The notes under the pieces were generated by a model. The model saw only the letters and a list, made by a program, of their open reading frames with translations, was not told where the DNA came from and did no database searches. Below are positions 44,155-56,145 of a stretch of DNA of 64,000 nucleotides, piece by piece (within the stretch, counting starts at the first letter, position 1; each line of letters begins with the position of its first letter). This DNA comes from Pycnopodia helianthoides (taxonomy: Eukaryota; Echinodermata; Asteroidea; Forcipulatida; Asteriidae): the NCBI GenBank assembly GCA_032158295.1, contig CM063243.1:7572948-7636947 (forward strand). The letters are read 5' to 3'. The translations under genes were made by a program, and so were the position numbers.

Positions 44155-46161
44155 CTAGACTTAAATTTTTGTTGAAACAAAAACGTGGTTTTCGGTCCAT
44201 GGACGCATGGACGGCTGTTTTAGAGACTAACAAAGCTATTGCCAAAATCAGGTTGCGTGAACCTTGAACAGAGACTAGAGTACAAGCATGTTTGGACTTT
44301 GAGCCTTGTGGACAATAGAGCTAAAAGCCGCTCACAATGCAACTGGTATAGATCACGCATTGTGTGTGTTTTCAGCGCAGTTATTTTCCTGCGGTTTGAC
44401 AGCGGGTCAATAAATACCCGTAATAATTGGTCAAAATTTCAAATATTTGTAACAAAAAAAGGAATAATGTCATCATGTTGTTTCTGTAGATTTATGTGAT
44501 CAATATCACTGTCTATCAACATGCCAAGTTTCAACTCAGTCAAACTTGCGGTTTTGTAGATACACGGCTTCAAAAGTAAATCTTTAAGGCAATACCACGT
44601 GACACATGATGACGTCATCAATCTAAAACTTCACACATATGTTGTCTGCATAAAGGTTAATGTATACCAATTTTGAAACAATTATCCTAAACTTCGCCAC
44701 AGACATCTAGTAAAAGTGTATTTTTAACTGTTTTTAACCTGCCGCTAGAGGGCGCTCTAAACTTTTATGAAGTCACTTGTCTTATTTTTTTAAACCAGAC
44801 CCTTGCTTGACTATAACACCGTTAAAAAAAACTTCAAAAATGTGCCAGTTTTAAATTACAAGGCATTTCCGGTTTCGACCAGAAGTAGAGGTCAAGTCAT
44901 GTCACCCATACATAAAAAAATAAAGACCTATATTACCTCTATATATTTCTGCAAAAAGCAACCGACAGTCTCCTCATATTGATTTGATATGGATTTTCAA
45001 TGATTAAAATTGTAATGATTAAAACATTGTAACTTGACACCTGATGACGTCATCATGACGACACTGCATTGGTTTCATCTACTAATGAACATCTAGCCAT
45101 GTGTGAAGTTTCAAGTTTATGTAAGCTTGGGAAGTGTGTCTTTGTTACCGGACAATCGCGGGGGAGAAGAAGCCTGACATTTGATTGTTAGCGAGGTTTG
45201 CATGGACGGCTGTTTTAGAGACTAACAAAGCTATTGCCAAAATCAGGTTGTGTGAACCTTGAACAAAGACTAGAGTACAAGCATGTTTGGTCCTTGTGGT
45301 CAATAGAGGAAAGCCGCTCACAATGCAACCGGTATATATCACACATTGTGTGTGTTTTCAGTGCTGTTATTTTCCCGCGGTTTAACAGCAGGTCAATGCG
45401 TACCCAATTTCAACCGGAAGTGAAGGTCAAATAGGTAACATCTGTGTGGCAAAGTTTGAGACCGCTTATAGACATACAACATGGTGTAACATTTGTGAGT
45501 AATGTATGTGTAAAAAGATTTCTGAAGTATGAAATTTGAAATTTTTTAACTTTCGGTTTAAACAGGAAGTCAAGGTCAAATGGTGTAACACTTTGTGTAG
45601 TAATTGCTACATTTTTCAAGACCTCTCCGATGACTTTAATAGCTAAAGTACTTCTCGAGTTATGAATTTTTATAGTATTAAAGTTTGATTTACTGTATTT
45701 TGACACATGATGACGTCATCATGACGTCACAACTACCTGAGGGAGGTTGTATTACGGTCCTAACATGGTGTTAATTACAGAAGTTAATGATATACAGAGG
45801 TTAATGTTTTTACAAGGAAAGTGTTTTTTTAAAGAATTACACAGAGGCAAACTTTGACCTTCCGGTACGACCGGTACTACGAGAAGTAAAGGTCATGTGA
45901 ATTTAACTTGTTAAATGTTGCACATGTCTTGATCTATCATATGTCCAAATATGAATACTGTAGCTATATTATTCAGAAACATACATGTATTGGCATGAGG
46001 TCACTTTTTTTACTTAAATGGCTTGTAACTCGACACCTGGTGACGTCATAATGACGTCACTGCAACGGTTTTGACTCCTAGTAAATATCTAACTATGTGT
46101 TAAGTTAGAAGGTTGTGTGAGCGTGGGAAGTGTGCTTTTGTTAGCGGACAATCGCGAGAGA

Positions 46162-46197
<36 letters not shown>

Positions 46198-46257
46198 TTA
46201 AACCCCCCCCCCGAACAAAAACAAGAGGTGTTCCGGGCGGAGTGCCCGAACACCTAA
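44155..46257 (-). mobile_element. Hairpin-terminated repeat element, 2-kb copy R (in FUT8 intron 1)
   Basis: Reverse-complement partner of 14397-16377. It begins (right end) TTAGGTGTTCGGGCACTCCG at 46257, hairpin 46226-46255, runs through (CTT)n, TGACGTCA palindromes and CCGGAAGT modules, and ends at CTAG (44155-44158 on + strand) after GTTTTTGTTTCAACAAAAAT. Both copies are followed by T outside CTAG. Differences are mainly small indels. Confidence 0.85.
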
Positions 46258-46265
46258 TAATTAAT

Positions 46266-46404
46266 CGGAATAACAGTGTAAGGTCCCCATCTTCACTGCA
46301 TGTTAATGATATTGTTTGGTGGCTGGCTGCTGTTACATGACCGAGCCGACAGCAGTCAGCCACCAACCAGGTCTTTACCACTCAGTCATCACACTGTTAT
46401 TCCC
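46266..46404. mobile_element. Foldback MITE, copy 3
   Basis: 139 bp, GGAATAACAGTGTAAGG to ACACTGTTATTCC, with the inner GGTGGCTGGCTGCTGTTA arm pair. More diverged than copies 1 and 2, and it lacks their shared 3' flank. It sits directly beside the 5' end of hairpin-family copy R. Confidence 0.8.
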
Positions 46405-47857
46405 TAAATAGTAAAATTTTTGTCACATTTTTGTTATCACACAGTCACACACATTGTTTGATATTTCTTTGTAATAAAAAAATGAAATGAAATTTAAAAA
46501 AATAATTTCACATCAAAAATAAATGTTCTTTTTTTTGGATAAAACAGTGTTTAATTTCTTCGTAATGGTAAAATTTAAACAATGAAATGCTGGAACTTTC
46601 TTTCAGATTTAATTCAGAAATTTGTTAACAATCCTCTTGAAGAGATAAAATATTTAATGGTAGCTGGAATTTTTCAAATAAGGCACTTAAAGTGATTTAC
46701 ATCAAACACACATACAGAAAGATGTTGTTATTAATTCATTCAAAAATAACTAGAAATTTTGAATAACAAACATACAGTGTTTTGAATGAAGGGTAGTATG
46801 ATGTGTGATTAATGTCATGCAACAATGTTATGAAACACCCTTTGTGTAGTGTTTTAGTAATTAAAGGGATGGTTGATCAGTGGGTTTTGTAGATTCAGGA
46901 GATATAAATGTTTGTATTTTGGGCAAGGCATTGACCGTTCTTTTGCTAAGGACGATTGAGTGGGACAAAATTGGGCTGTGTATGGGTTTGGCAAGAGATT
47001 ACACAACACATGGCCCTTGAACATGTACAATGTGGCTGAGTGAGCATGCTTTGTGCTAGTGCCGCAGGGCCACGTGAAATTCGAGCTCAAGCTGGGCTGT
47101 GCATCCACGGGTAATTTAAGACCTGGGTACCCGAGGTGAATACCATTTGGGAAGTACATAAACAAACCATGCCCCGGTGGGCTGTTCGTAAACAGTTTTG
47201 CAGACATGTGGAAAAAAGTATCATACAACTCTGATATGTGATTTAATGATCATAATCCGACAATGCATTTTACTAAATGATACCCAATTCAAAAATTATG
47301 TTTTTCATTATTTAAATCATGTCCCAATGTCGTAATCCATTCCACCACAACAATTGTTACGCTATTTTTACTGTAAATGGTTTTTCCATCTCTTTACTTG
47401 AAGGGACCTTCTTTAACAATGGGAAATGAAGGGCGATTTAATATTCCAGAGAGGTCCCCTGTCTGATCCCCATGCCTTTGCGTGCAAGCATCCCTGACAC
47501 ATACAAGCGGTATGGCAACCATTTAAAGTCAGAAAACCACACCTTTCTAATTAAAGCCGTGCGTGTAGCTAGGGCATGCTACACAGAGTTGTTTGTGTAC
47601 ATGTACGATACATACATGCGTACTCATACATGAAAACCACAGGTGAGCCATTCATGCTCACAGTACATTGCACTGGTAGCCAAGTGAAGTTGTGCTGCAA
47701 ACACTCTCTGCATAATGAGATTTCAAACTGTGGTGTGTCGGGCAGTATTTTATTTAAATATTGAAAAGGTGAAAGGACATATATTTAGTTGATTCTTAAG
47801 GAAAAGTCTTAAAGAAGAACAAAATTGTGTAAAATAAAAGCACCAACTCATATATTA
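46405..47857. other. FUT8 intron 1, no internal gene seen
   Basis: AT-rich intron. A 124-residue - strand frame at 46854-47228 has no recognisable domain. Composition there is less AT-rich than its surroundings, so a decayed repeat is possible. Confidence 0.4.
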
Positions 47858-48757
47858 CCATAATTTGCTTCGTATAAGGCGCAGTACCCCAAAATCCCTG
47901 AAAACATATTTAAAGTTCAACGTACAGGGCGCACCACCGAGAAGAGGCATGCAAACCCATTCACCGTTGGTACATCACCACTTATGGGGGTCATTGTGTT
48001 GGTAGGACACTTACCATAACAAAAAGGGATTGTAATTTTGTAACTCAAGAACAGAAGTAAACCATGGCATCTATTTTTTTACTTTGTGTGTGTTCATTTT
48101 TTTCCTAAAAACATAGCTTTATGGCTTTTCTTTTTACGCAACGAGCACGCACACAAACACGTTGCGCTAATGTTTCCCAATGAGTGGGCTGCTAGTCTTT
48201 ATGAGGCATATTTTTGCGTGCTACACTCCATGCAAGAACTACCAATTGCTAGAGGGCACTCTCATAACAACGCTTTCACAATAAGAACGTACGCCCTCTG
48301 TTGGCAAAATCTGACAGTGCATTACACAAAAACATCCAAAAACTACTTGATTAATAAAGACTAGTATGTCACTGGTGTGCGTGCTAGCCATGTACAAGCT
48401 GGTCAACGCTGGTTCGGGCCTGTATTGTTATTATTGTGGGCAGCAGCATGGCCAGTGACTCCATTCTTCCATGGTTCTTCGGTAAGTGTCGTTAAAGCTT
48501 TTTAAAGTTACACAACGAGCGTACGGTGTAGGTTTGATTTCAATAAAATTATAATACGTAGGATTACTCTGGACGAAAGAAAGGATTATTTTACAGTATA
48601 AAAAATGTCAAATTTCACACACTGATCATCACAATGAACTCAAGCGTTACCAGATAAGGCGCATGGGTAGATAAGGCGCATGGGTAGATAAGGCGCAGGG
48701 ATATTTTTTTGCTGTCGAAAGTCAGATAAGACGAGTCTTATACACAGGAAATTATGG
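47858..48757 (-). mobile_element. TA-flanked DNA element in FUT8 intron 1, copy 2 (inverted)
   Basis: TIRs CCATAATTTGCTTCGTATAA and CCATAATTTCCTGTGTATAA, TA on both sides. 900 bp. The interior is the reverse complement of copy 1: GGCCAGTGACTCC, TTACACAACGAGCGTACGGT, and GTTATTATTGTGGGCAGCAG match it. Near 48655-48700 the word ATAAGGCGCATGGGTAG is tandemly repeated. Confidence 0.8.
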
Positions 48758-51322
48758 TAAGTGATAACAGATAGAAGAGTGGCCAAAAAGATTTGTTGTA
48801 CTTTAGAGGAGCTGATAAACTTTGCTGGTTTTACCAATGTTTGGAAACAGTCCAAGGAGAAAGAAACCGCAACCAGAATGCACAATGCACTGCTTGTTTA
48901 GCAAATTGGATTTGTGGCTTACAATAAATAGGCCTAGTCACACAATTGCAGGACTTCAAAAACTATAAAAAACTAAAAATTGGAATCGGGTACATGAACA
49001 GTCGGTCGGGTACTCGATTATGAGTCACAGGCTTAGTAGAGATTTAGCCAGTAGGTAACAGCTGCCATTGTGCGCATGTTGAAAATGATTTCTTGTGATG
49101 GGCCTCGTTGAAAAGTTGTGCATGTGGTTGGTGTTGAATGTTAAACATTCTGCTAATTTATATAGAATTTTATAGTCTGGACAGGGTGGATGGGATTGGA
49201 CTAGGGCTGGTAAGCAGATGGAAAAATTGAGGATTAGCTCCCTGGTTGTTGCTTTTATTGTTCATACTATATTACTTATCACACAAGTGCGAGTGGAATA
49301 CAGAAAAATTACAGTGCTTCTGCATCCGATATCAAATGAGGCCGAATGCGTTATATTTTTTCAAAAGCAAACTTGACGTGCAGCTTAAAATAGCGCAAAA
49401 TGCAGAGTTAGAACAGAACGTGTGATATGGGCTGTGCAATATAGGTTTATATCACACGTCTTGTTGCTATGGGTTGATCAATCGGAATCGAGGATTCAAG
49501 TTGGGTTGAAGATAATTTGTTTTATAGGCTTAAAATCTCTTTCTTCTTACCACTTCTGTGAGCACATTATCACACCAGCCACAAAGCAGTAGCATGAACT
49601 GTAAGTGTGGGGTTGATTGTCGAAGCTGGGTTTTTGTGAACCTCATACAAGGAGGCTTATAATGACCATGCAGGTGCATACATATTATTGTTATGGTACA
49701 CTGGGACTGGCAGGGACGTCCACCACTGAGGCTCTACTATAGTACTACCACACAGGAGGTGAATTAATATTTCTCAGGAAAGTAGTGATTCTGGTTTGTT
49801 CAAACAGCTCATTTATTTGCTCTGAAGATGAAGCATATCTGTATCTGCTCTTAGCAAAAGAGTTGTAAAAGTAGAATTGATGTTTTAGTTTTAGTTCAGC
49901 TGCATTGATCTTGGGGATTGGGGGGTTGGGTGTTGGATCATAACTTCATCGATAATTCAGCAGTAGCGAATCAGGACTTTCGTAAGGCGAGCGGTCGGTT
50001 TCCAGCTGTGATATCAAGTCACTGATTGGACATGAAATCATTTCTGTTTGGCAATTCAGTGAACTTTTTCATCAATGGGCTAACTGATTTTCATTTGGGG
50101 GTGTTGTTTCAATCGAAGCGCTGAGTTGTGTAGATTGTTATCTCAATTTGCCGATAGTTTCTTGGAGACTTGTTGCAATTGAAGATTTGACCTTGCATTA
50201 ATATTCAAATATACGGCAACTATGATGTAGTTGGCAGATAGCGGAATAGTAAATTTCACTATGCGCCAAGGCTTAATATTTACTTTTTTATGCACTGTTA
50301 AACTAGAGTTAATGTTCTAGAGCCAATGTGCTTCATGAAGCACAAATATCAGCTGCCTAGCTGGCAAAACTTTGTATTCCAAACTTGAATGAAACTTGCT
50401 CTTTTTTGCAGGCATGCAACTTTTCCTCAGATCAGCTGATTTCCTCTTTTTTATTCTCAGTTTTACCATTCAAAATTGAAAAATATTGTACAAAATCATT
50501 GAAATTTTGTAATTTCCTCTTTTTTGGTGAAGTTACAGTTGCATGCCTGTATTTGGCCATGCAAAGTTGTACACCATCACCACCTTGCATAATTTTATAA
50601 TCTGTTATAAAGTTGTTGATCAATGACTACTAGCTGCAATGCAATGTATATATAGATATATCTGCCTTGACCATGCTGCTGGTTGAGTCAGCAGTCACTT
50701 CACATCTGAGGGAGAGTGTCTTCATGCCCATGTTTTTTCATGACATTTATTTTCTGGACTCCTTTGTTATTTCTGTTTTACTAACTGTTTGCATTTACAG
50801 TGTATGTATTTTTTACACTCTATTACTTAAGTTTTAAATTTGTCTGACTAACAAAGTTAACAACATCATAAAAGATCAAATTGTTGGTTATACTAGATGA
50901 ATTTAAAATGTAAAATTAACTGTTTTTGTTTGTTCATTGAATGACCATTGCTGACCGATAGATGACCACTGGCCAAATACTGTGTACACTCCAAATGGGG
51001 CTCGAACCAATAAAGCATTAGACCAAGTTAGGCTGCAATTGGCTAAAAATTGTGGGAGAAGAAGCATTTTCTTAATTTTCATTAAATGACCACTACTGTC
51101 CACTGGCCAAATTTTATGAACATCCTTGGATAGTGCAGGTGTCGAGGTTTAATGTTTTTTCGAAATCGGCTGAAAGTTTAGGGATTTTTATCATTTTGAC
51201 CACCTGACCGGTTGACCAAAGAAAACATAGAAAGAAAGAGTTTTAGCATTACCATATATTATATGCCTTATTCGCACTGCTGATATAATTAAAGACGCAG
51301 TACAGTAGAAATGGTAATTATC
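48758..51322. other. FUT8 intron 1, right part, no gene seen
   Basis: Mostly unique AT-rich intron. An 11-bp perfect stem, ACGTGTGATAT...ATATCACACGT, is at 49418-49459. Paired words TTGACCAAAG/ATGACCACTG recur at 50940-51200 without a clear unit. Confidence 0.4.
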
Positions 51323-51346
51323 GGGGGGCGGGGGGCGGGCATGGGG
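51323..51346 (+). promoter_or_regulatory. G-quadruplex-capable tract upstream of FUT8 exon 2
   Basis: Four G runs in 24 bases (GGGGGGCGGGGGGCGGGCAT then GGGG) fit the G3+N1-7 pattern on the sense strand, about 90 nt before the exon 2 acceptor. Formation and any effect on splicing are inference. Confidence 0.5.
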
Positions 51347-51438
51347 CACCCAACAAATCACTACTGAAATTTGTGTGAAATTTTTTAGGATGGAAGGAAA
51401 AGATAATGTTTTTTTGTTAATACTTTATTTTATTTTAG

Positions 51439-51569
51439 GGACCTGGTTGAAACAAAAGAAGCAGACCCAGAGGAAGACCAAGCCCAGTTATTAAAGAATC
51501 AACTTGTCAAAGCTAATAACCTAGTTGATATATTGAAAAAGGAGAGCAGTCAAACATACAATCATAAAG
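51439..51569 (+). CDS. FUT8: FUT8, second coding exon (coiled-coil stem)
   Basis: Acceptor TATTTTAG/GGACC, donor ATAAAG/GTATGT. The exon supplies one base to complete Arg, 43 codons, and one base of the next codon (131 nt), so it is in phase with both neighbours. It encodes DLVETKEADPEEDQAQLLKN followed by QLVKANNLVDILKKESS. The QLVKA block matches the human FUT8 stem (EEQLVKAKEQIENYKKQ), the coiled coil that drives dimerisation. The acceptor has a T-rich pyrimidine tract. The exon is too short and lacks an ATG, so it is recognisable only through the neighbouring exons and homology. Confidence 0.9.
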
Positions 51570-53399
51570 GTATGTACAATCCAATTATTACATCACAGAC
51601 ATTCCCCTGAAATTAGGCCAGAAATTTCATGGGCTAGTTTAATGATTGTATTTGTTTAATGACTTAAAACTAGTGTCAAGTCACTTAGGACTCCAGAATC
51701 ATGAGTTAGACTCTGACATTTCATGAAAGTACAAAGGTGTGACAAGGTGGACTATAATTATGCAGTCTTGGATTGCATCTTTGTTTCAATACTCTTTAAG
51801 CAGTTAAAGCCGGAATCTTCATTTTTTTCCCCTTAAGCCCTGACAGGATTATTTTCTCAGAATTACAGAATTGGTTTTCTTTGAGAGTAACATTGACCAA
51901 ATGTGAGAAATGGGAAACCATGACTTGATGAAGCCAAGAGAACAAAGATTCTCATTGAACCATCGGAATTTCATTTTCTCTTTTGAGAAAATTTCATTCA
52001 AGCAGTGAGTGGCAAACCTTGGCCGTAAGACATTACCGCCAAAACCAAGACTAGAATCTCGGTCTGCTCGCACTTGCAGGTCCATTAAGCCAAAATACAA
52101 CAAAGCCTCTAGATGTCTCATAATCCTCTTCTCGCAACATAAGGACAAAGGCCTGGAATCAGTGATAACACAATAACCCCCACACAAAAATCCAGAATTT
52201 AGCAATATTTCTGATTGAGTCTATCCTCTTTGTGTGGGTATGAATTAAAGCATAGTGGAAAGCATGGGCGGCGTTTTGGTCATCCAATGTGATACTAAAA
52301 TACAAAAATCACTTCTCCTGGTATGCATCTCGGGAAAACATTGCTGTGTTAACACATCATCTGTTGTTAACTGGTTAATAGCAACTCAACCCAGACATCA
52401 TAAAAAAACAATGTAGAACTCAAAGCATACTAATTTATTATAATTGAAAACTAACAGTGTCTAAATAATATCTACACTAAATATTGTTGAATACATTTCA
52501 AGTAGAGTAAATGCCATGAAAATAAACCTGTTGACTCGTTTCTCATTAGTTTTACGGCAACCTATGCCTTGTCGGACTTAACGAACATGTCAGTTGTAGG
52601 GTTGTAGCTCATACATCACTCATGATGCCTATCATCAGGTTAGTGTCTTCGCCTTACCGATAAATCAGTCCATGGGCCAAAGAACCTAAAATTTTGAAAA
52701 TAATTACACCACAACGTATTCCTTATTCTCAAGTTAAAGGACAATAGACAAATCAATAAATTTGTCTCCTCCCAGGCGCGATATAAGCAACAACAAAAGT
52801 GGTTTGAAATAAGAGGAGGAACCAGAGGTTCTCCGGGCCCTGGCAGAGATAGCAGTATTTGCTCAAATATAACGGCAAATCCTCATGAAATGAAGCAAAT
52901 AATACATATATACCAATGACAAGTGATAATTTAGACCATATTACTGATGACATATTTTTTCAAAAGAGTCACAGATTCTGGAATTCCTGCAGGTAATTGT
53001 ATTACTTGTACACAGCTCAATAGAAAAACATTGCAGTGTACATTGTGCAATTTTATCAACTTTTGATATGAAGATATGACGATATGAAGATATGATGATA
53101 TGACTTAAAAATGTTGTTGAACTGCTGATAGAAATGTATAATGTTTTATATCATCAGTGTAATGCTTACAATGAAATACCCTGGAATGTATGATGAGATC
53201 ACTCTTTTTGTAAACAAAGTGACATGGTTGATACAGGAAAGTAACAATTTGGCAGCAGCATTTTAACCTACCCTAATTGTTAGCCTTTTTATTCTGTTTC
53301 CAGAGTTTCCCCCGACCCTTGTGTGTATACCTATTGTTGATGTTTTTTTTTTTTGTGGTTTCTTTATCTTCTTCTTCCACGCAACTCTTCTTTACAGCA
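51570..53399. other. FUT8 intron 2, left part, no gene seen
   Basis: A 118-residue - strand frame at 51849-52205 shows no known domain; its DNA has weak similarity (TGGCAAACCTTGGC and surroundings) to 61480-61560, suggesting a diverged repeat. A short GATATGAAGATATGA-type tandem is at about 53066-53105. Confidence 0.4.
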
Positions 53400-54848
53400 C
53401 TATATAACCTAAGATTAAAATTGAATTAAGAATTAAAACTCCTCAGACAATTGAACCTCAGTATGAAGACGGCACAGTTGTCATGGCCTCATGATGACGT
53501 CATCAGGTATCAAATTACATCAAATCAATGTTTAATATTTGAAAAAATCTTAACTTATGAACCACACACAGGATTTTTACAATACATCAATACATCATCA
53601 GAAATGTCTTGTAAAACTAAACAAACGCTTCAAAGGTGTGACTCATTCTGGTTTAAACTGGAAGTTGGAGCAAAAACTATAAAAAATTGATCATTTAAGC
53701 TATGCAGTCAATATGAAGTGGAGTTTGGTATAGTTTCTGTGCATGAGAAAATTTTAGTTTTTGCCCTTTTAAATATTGCAGTGGTGACGCCATCAAAAAT
53801 CAGAAAGAAGTTTAAAATTGTATGTTTTTCAAAAAATTTCTTCGACCAAAATTTCGTTATCATATTTTTACTGATATAAGCTTGATTAAGGAAGACATGG
53901 TAAATATTGGGTGCCGTTTTTTTAATTTATCGGGAAAAACACATGTTACTCTGTCGAAGAAGGACAATTGTGTTGCGCTGTTCACAGTTGTATTCATGTA
54001 AACTCTTCTCGACAGTGTAACTCAAAAATGACAATTGAACCTCAACATTAAGATGGAAACTGAACAATGATGTTGTCATAAAGTGTCAAATTCATTTAAT
54101 TCAAAGTTAAATATCTGAAATAAATCATAACTCCTGATCTTAACATTAGATGTTGACAATCTTCGAAAAAGGCCATCCAAAACAAAACAGAAGTGACCCA
54201 AATTTGACCTTGTAAAACCAGAAGTTGTAGTGAAACCTAAATTTCAGCACTGTAGCCAACATGAAAGGTAATTGGAACATGGTTTATTTATTTACGTGTT
54301 TATTTATTTTGATTTAAAAACACAAAACATGGTCGGTAATAGTATCAGCAGGTAATACTAAAAATGACATCCTTACAAAATGAAACACTAAGTAAAACAA
54401 AGACAATCAAAACCAACCAGAAATTCATTTTTTGTTTTATCACAAAAACAAGGGGTTGTGTTACTGATAGCGTTTTATTTCTGCATGACATCATGGTTAA
54501 TGTCTCATAATTCAAGATTTAAGATTTTTAGCTTCAACTTCCCGTTTCCCAGGTCAAATTGGGGTAATATCTGTGTAACGAATGATTAGTTTATGAAGAA
54601 ATTTCAGATGATGTATGTTCGATGTGTGGTTCAGGAGTTATAATTTTTTTAAATATTAACGTTTGATTTAATGGTAAGTGACACCTGATGATGTCATCAT
54701 GACGTCATTCAATTTTTGCTGTCTTAATATTGAGGTTCAATTCCCTGCTGAGTTTCAAGGCTCAATTCAGTATACTTCTAAACTTTGTCATCAGAGGGCC
54801 CTGTTGACTACAATGATGTCATCATTGTTTAAAATAAAACGAGTCAAA
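53400..54848. repeat. Hairpin-family modules in FUT8 intron 2
   Basis: No gene. CATGATGACGTCATCAGG (about 53490), GATGTCATCATGACGTCATT (about 54690), GGTTTAAACTGGAAGTTGG, and the phrase GTGTGGTTCAGGAGTTAT mark the same modules as at 14.4-16.4 and 27-29 kb, without intact ends. Confidence 0.6.
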
Positions 54849-54890
54849 AAAAGAACCGGTGGTTAACGATCGTTAACCACTGGTTCTTTT
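54849..54890. repeat. 42-nt palindrome
   Basis: AAAAGAACCGGTGGTTAACGA and its complement, fully symmetrical about GATC with one mismatched pair. No loop. It sits at the right border of the repeat modules. Confidence 0.85.
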
Positions 54891-56145
54891 CAGAACCAAC
54901 ACTACTCAAAAGATATTTAACATGGTTTCACCGCAAACCTCTCTTAGTTATACTTCCACCATGCAAAGCTTTAAATTCTACTTATTTAATAGCTGAAGGG
55001 CAATTCCGCTGAAAGTTTAACCACTGTTGGTGGCGCCCTCTTGGGCCTACCCATCATGCTCCGTCATGTTACTTCCTCATTTTTCTAGCGTTGGTATCGT
55101 ACAGACGTGTTTTTCAACACTCTCTCATTCTTGAGACTTTTGTACAGTTTGCTAGGTAACAATCGTTATTATCTTGCTATCTTTAATTTTTATTTTACTA
55201 TAGAAGAGTTGTTTTGTGTTGTAGAGAAAAAGTTTTGAATAAAATTACTCTGCTTACGAGTCATTTTCTTGCACTGAATTGTTGGGTTTTCTAATAGCTA
55301 GTTGCTGCATCCGTGGGGCCCCTGTCCAAGAGTCTTTCTCTCGACCATTCAGGGGACTAGCGAAGCATCACAGAGTATAACGGCTGTCAGCTGTTCCCTT
55401 CTCCCGGTCATCCTAACTAGCTCAGGGAGCTAATACGCTAGATTAAGTCGCGTCGCGGAGTACATAGGCCATCGGCCGCTCACTGCTCCCTGAACGTTCT
55501 TGAATATCTCGGTACAGTGCGACTCCAAATGAGATAACACAGGAGCTTGCTGTCAGTACTACTGTTATCCAGAGTAGTCTCCCAGCGCTTGGGCTGACCC
55601 GTGTCAGGTGCACATACTACGGTATGGAGCACCATGATGGCTCCATGTATAGGTTTTCCCGCGGGACCTTGGTTCCACCCACAGCAACAGACCACAAAGG
55701 ATCCACTGTGAAGAAAGGCATGACCAAGAACAGGAGCAGTCCCAAGGGCATAAGGCCCAAAAAGGGGACCATACTCGCTCGAGATCACCTTCGGTCTCTA
55801 GACCATCAGTGTCACCAAGCCAGCCAACGTCGGTTCCCCCTGCTGGTGTCCCTGCACTTTCACCTCTGGCCTCGTACCCAAGACTCCCTCCGGGGGTGAC
55901 CATTCATGAAGCAGGGCTAGGGCCCAATCTTCACCGACCCCCTCTGTGCGTTCATCGTGCACAGACCCACTGGGACCCAACACGGTGAAACACGGTGGGC
56001 CTACCGGGCTTGATTGGTCTCTCCTCCCACCTAAGGCAGGGGATCTCAGTAAACCTCAGTCACGCTTCGATGCTTTGGAGTCCCAAGAGCAGACCTTTTA
56101 TTAGAGTTTTCTGAAAACAGCGGATTAAGCCAAACAAAGAAGTGC

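Noticed and set aside
46854..47228. 124-residue - strand frame in FUT8 intron 1
   Set aside because: No domain, low-complexity composition, no splice or polyadenylation context that could be defended.
53451..53690. Open frame in repeat modules
   Set aside because: It covers a TGACGTCA/TTCCGG module that is clearly non-coding in other copies.
55480..55983. Overlapping open frames on both strands at the left of the GC-rich island
   Set aside because: Stop codons are rarer in GC-rich DNA; no domain was recognised, and none continues into the RT frame.
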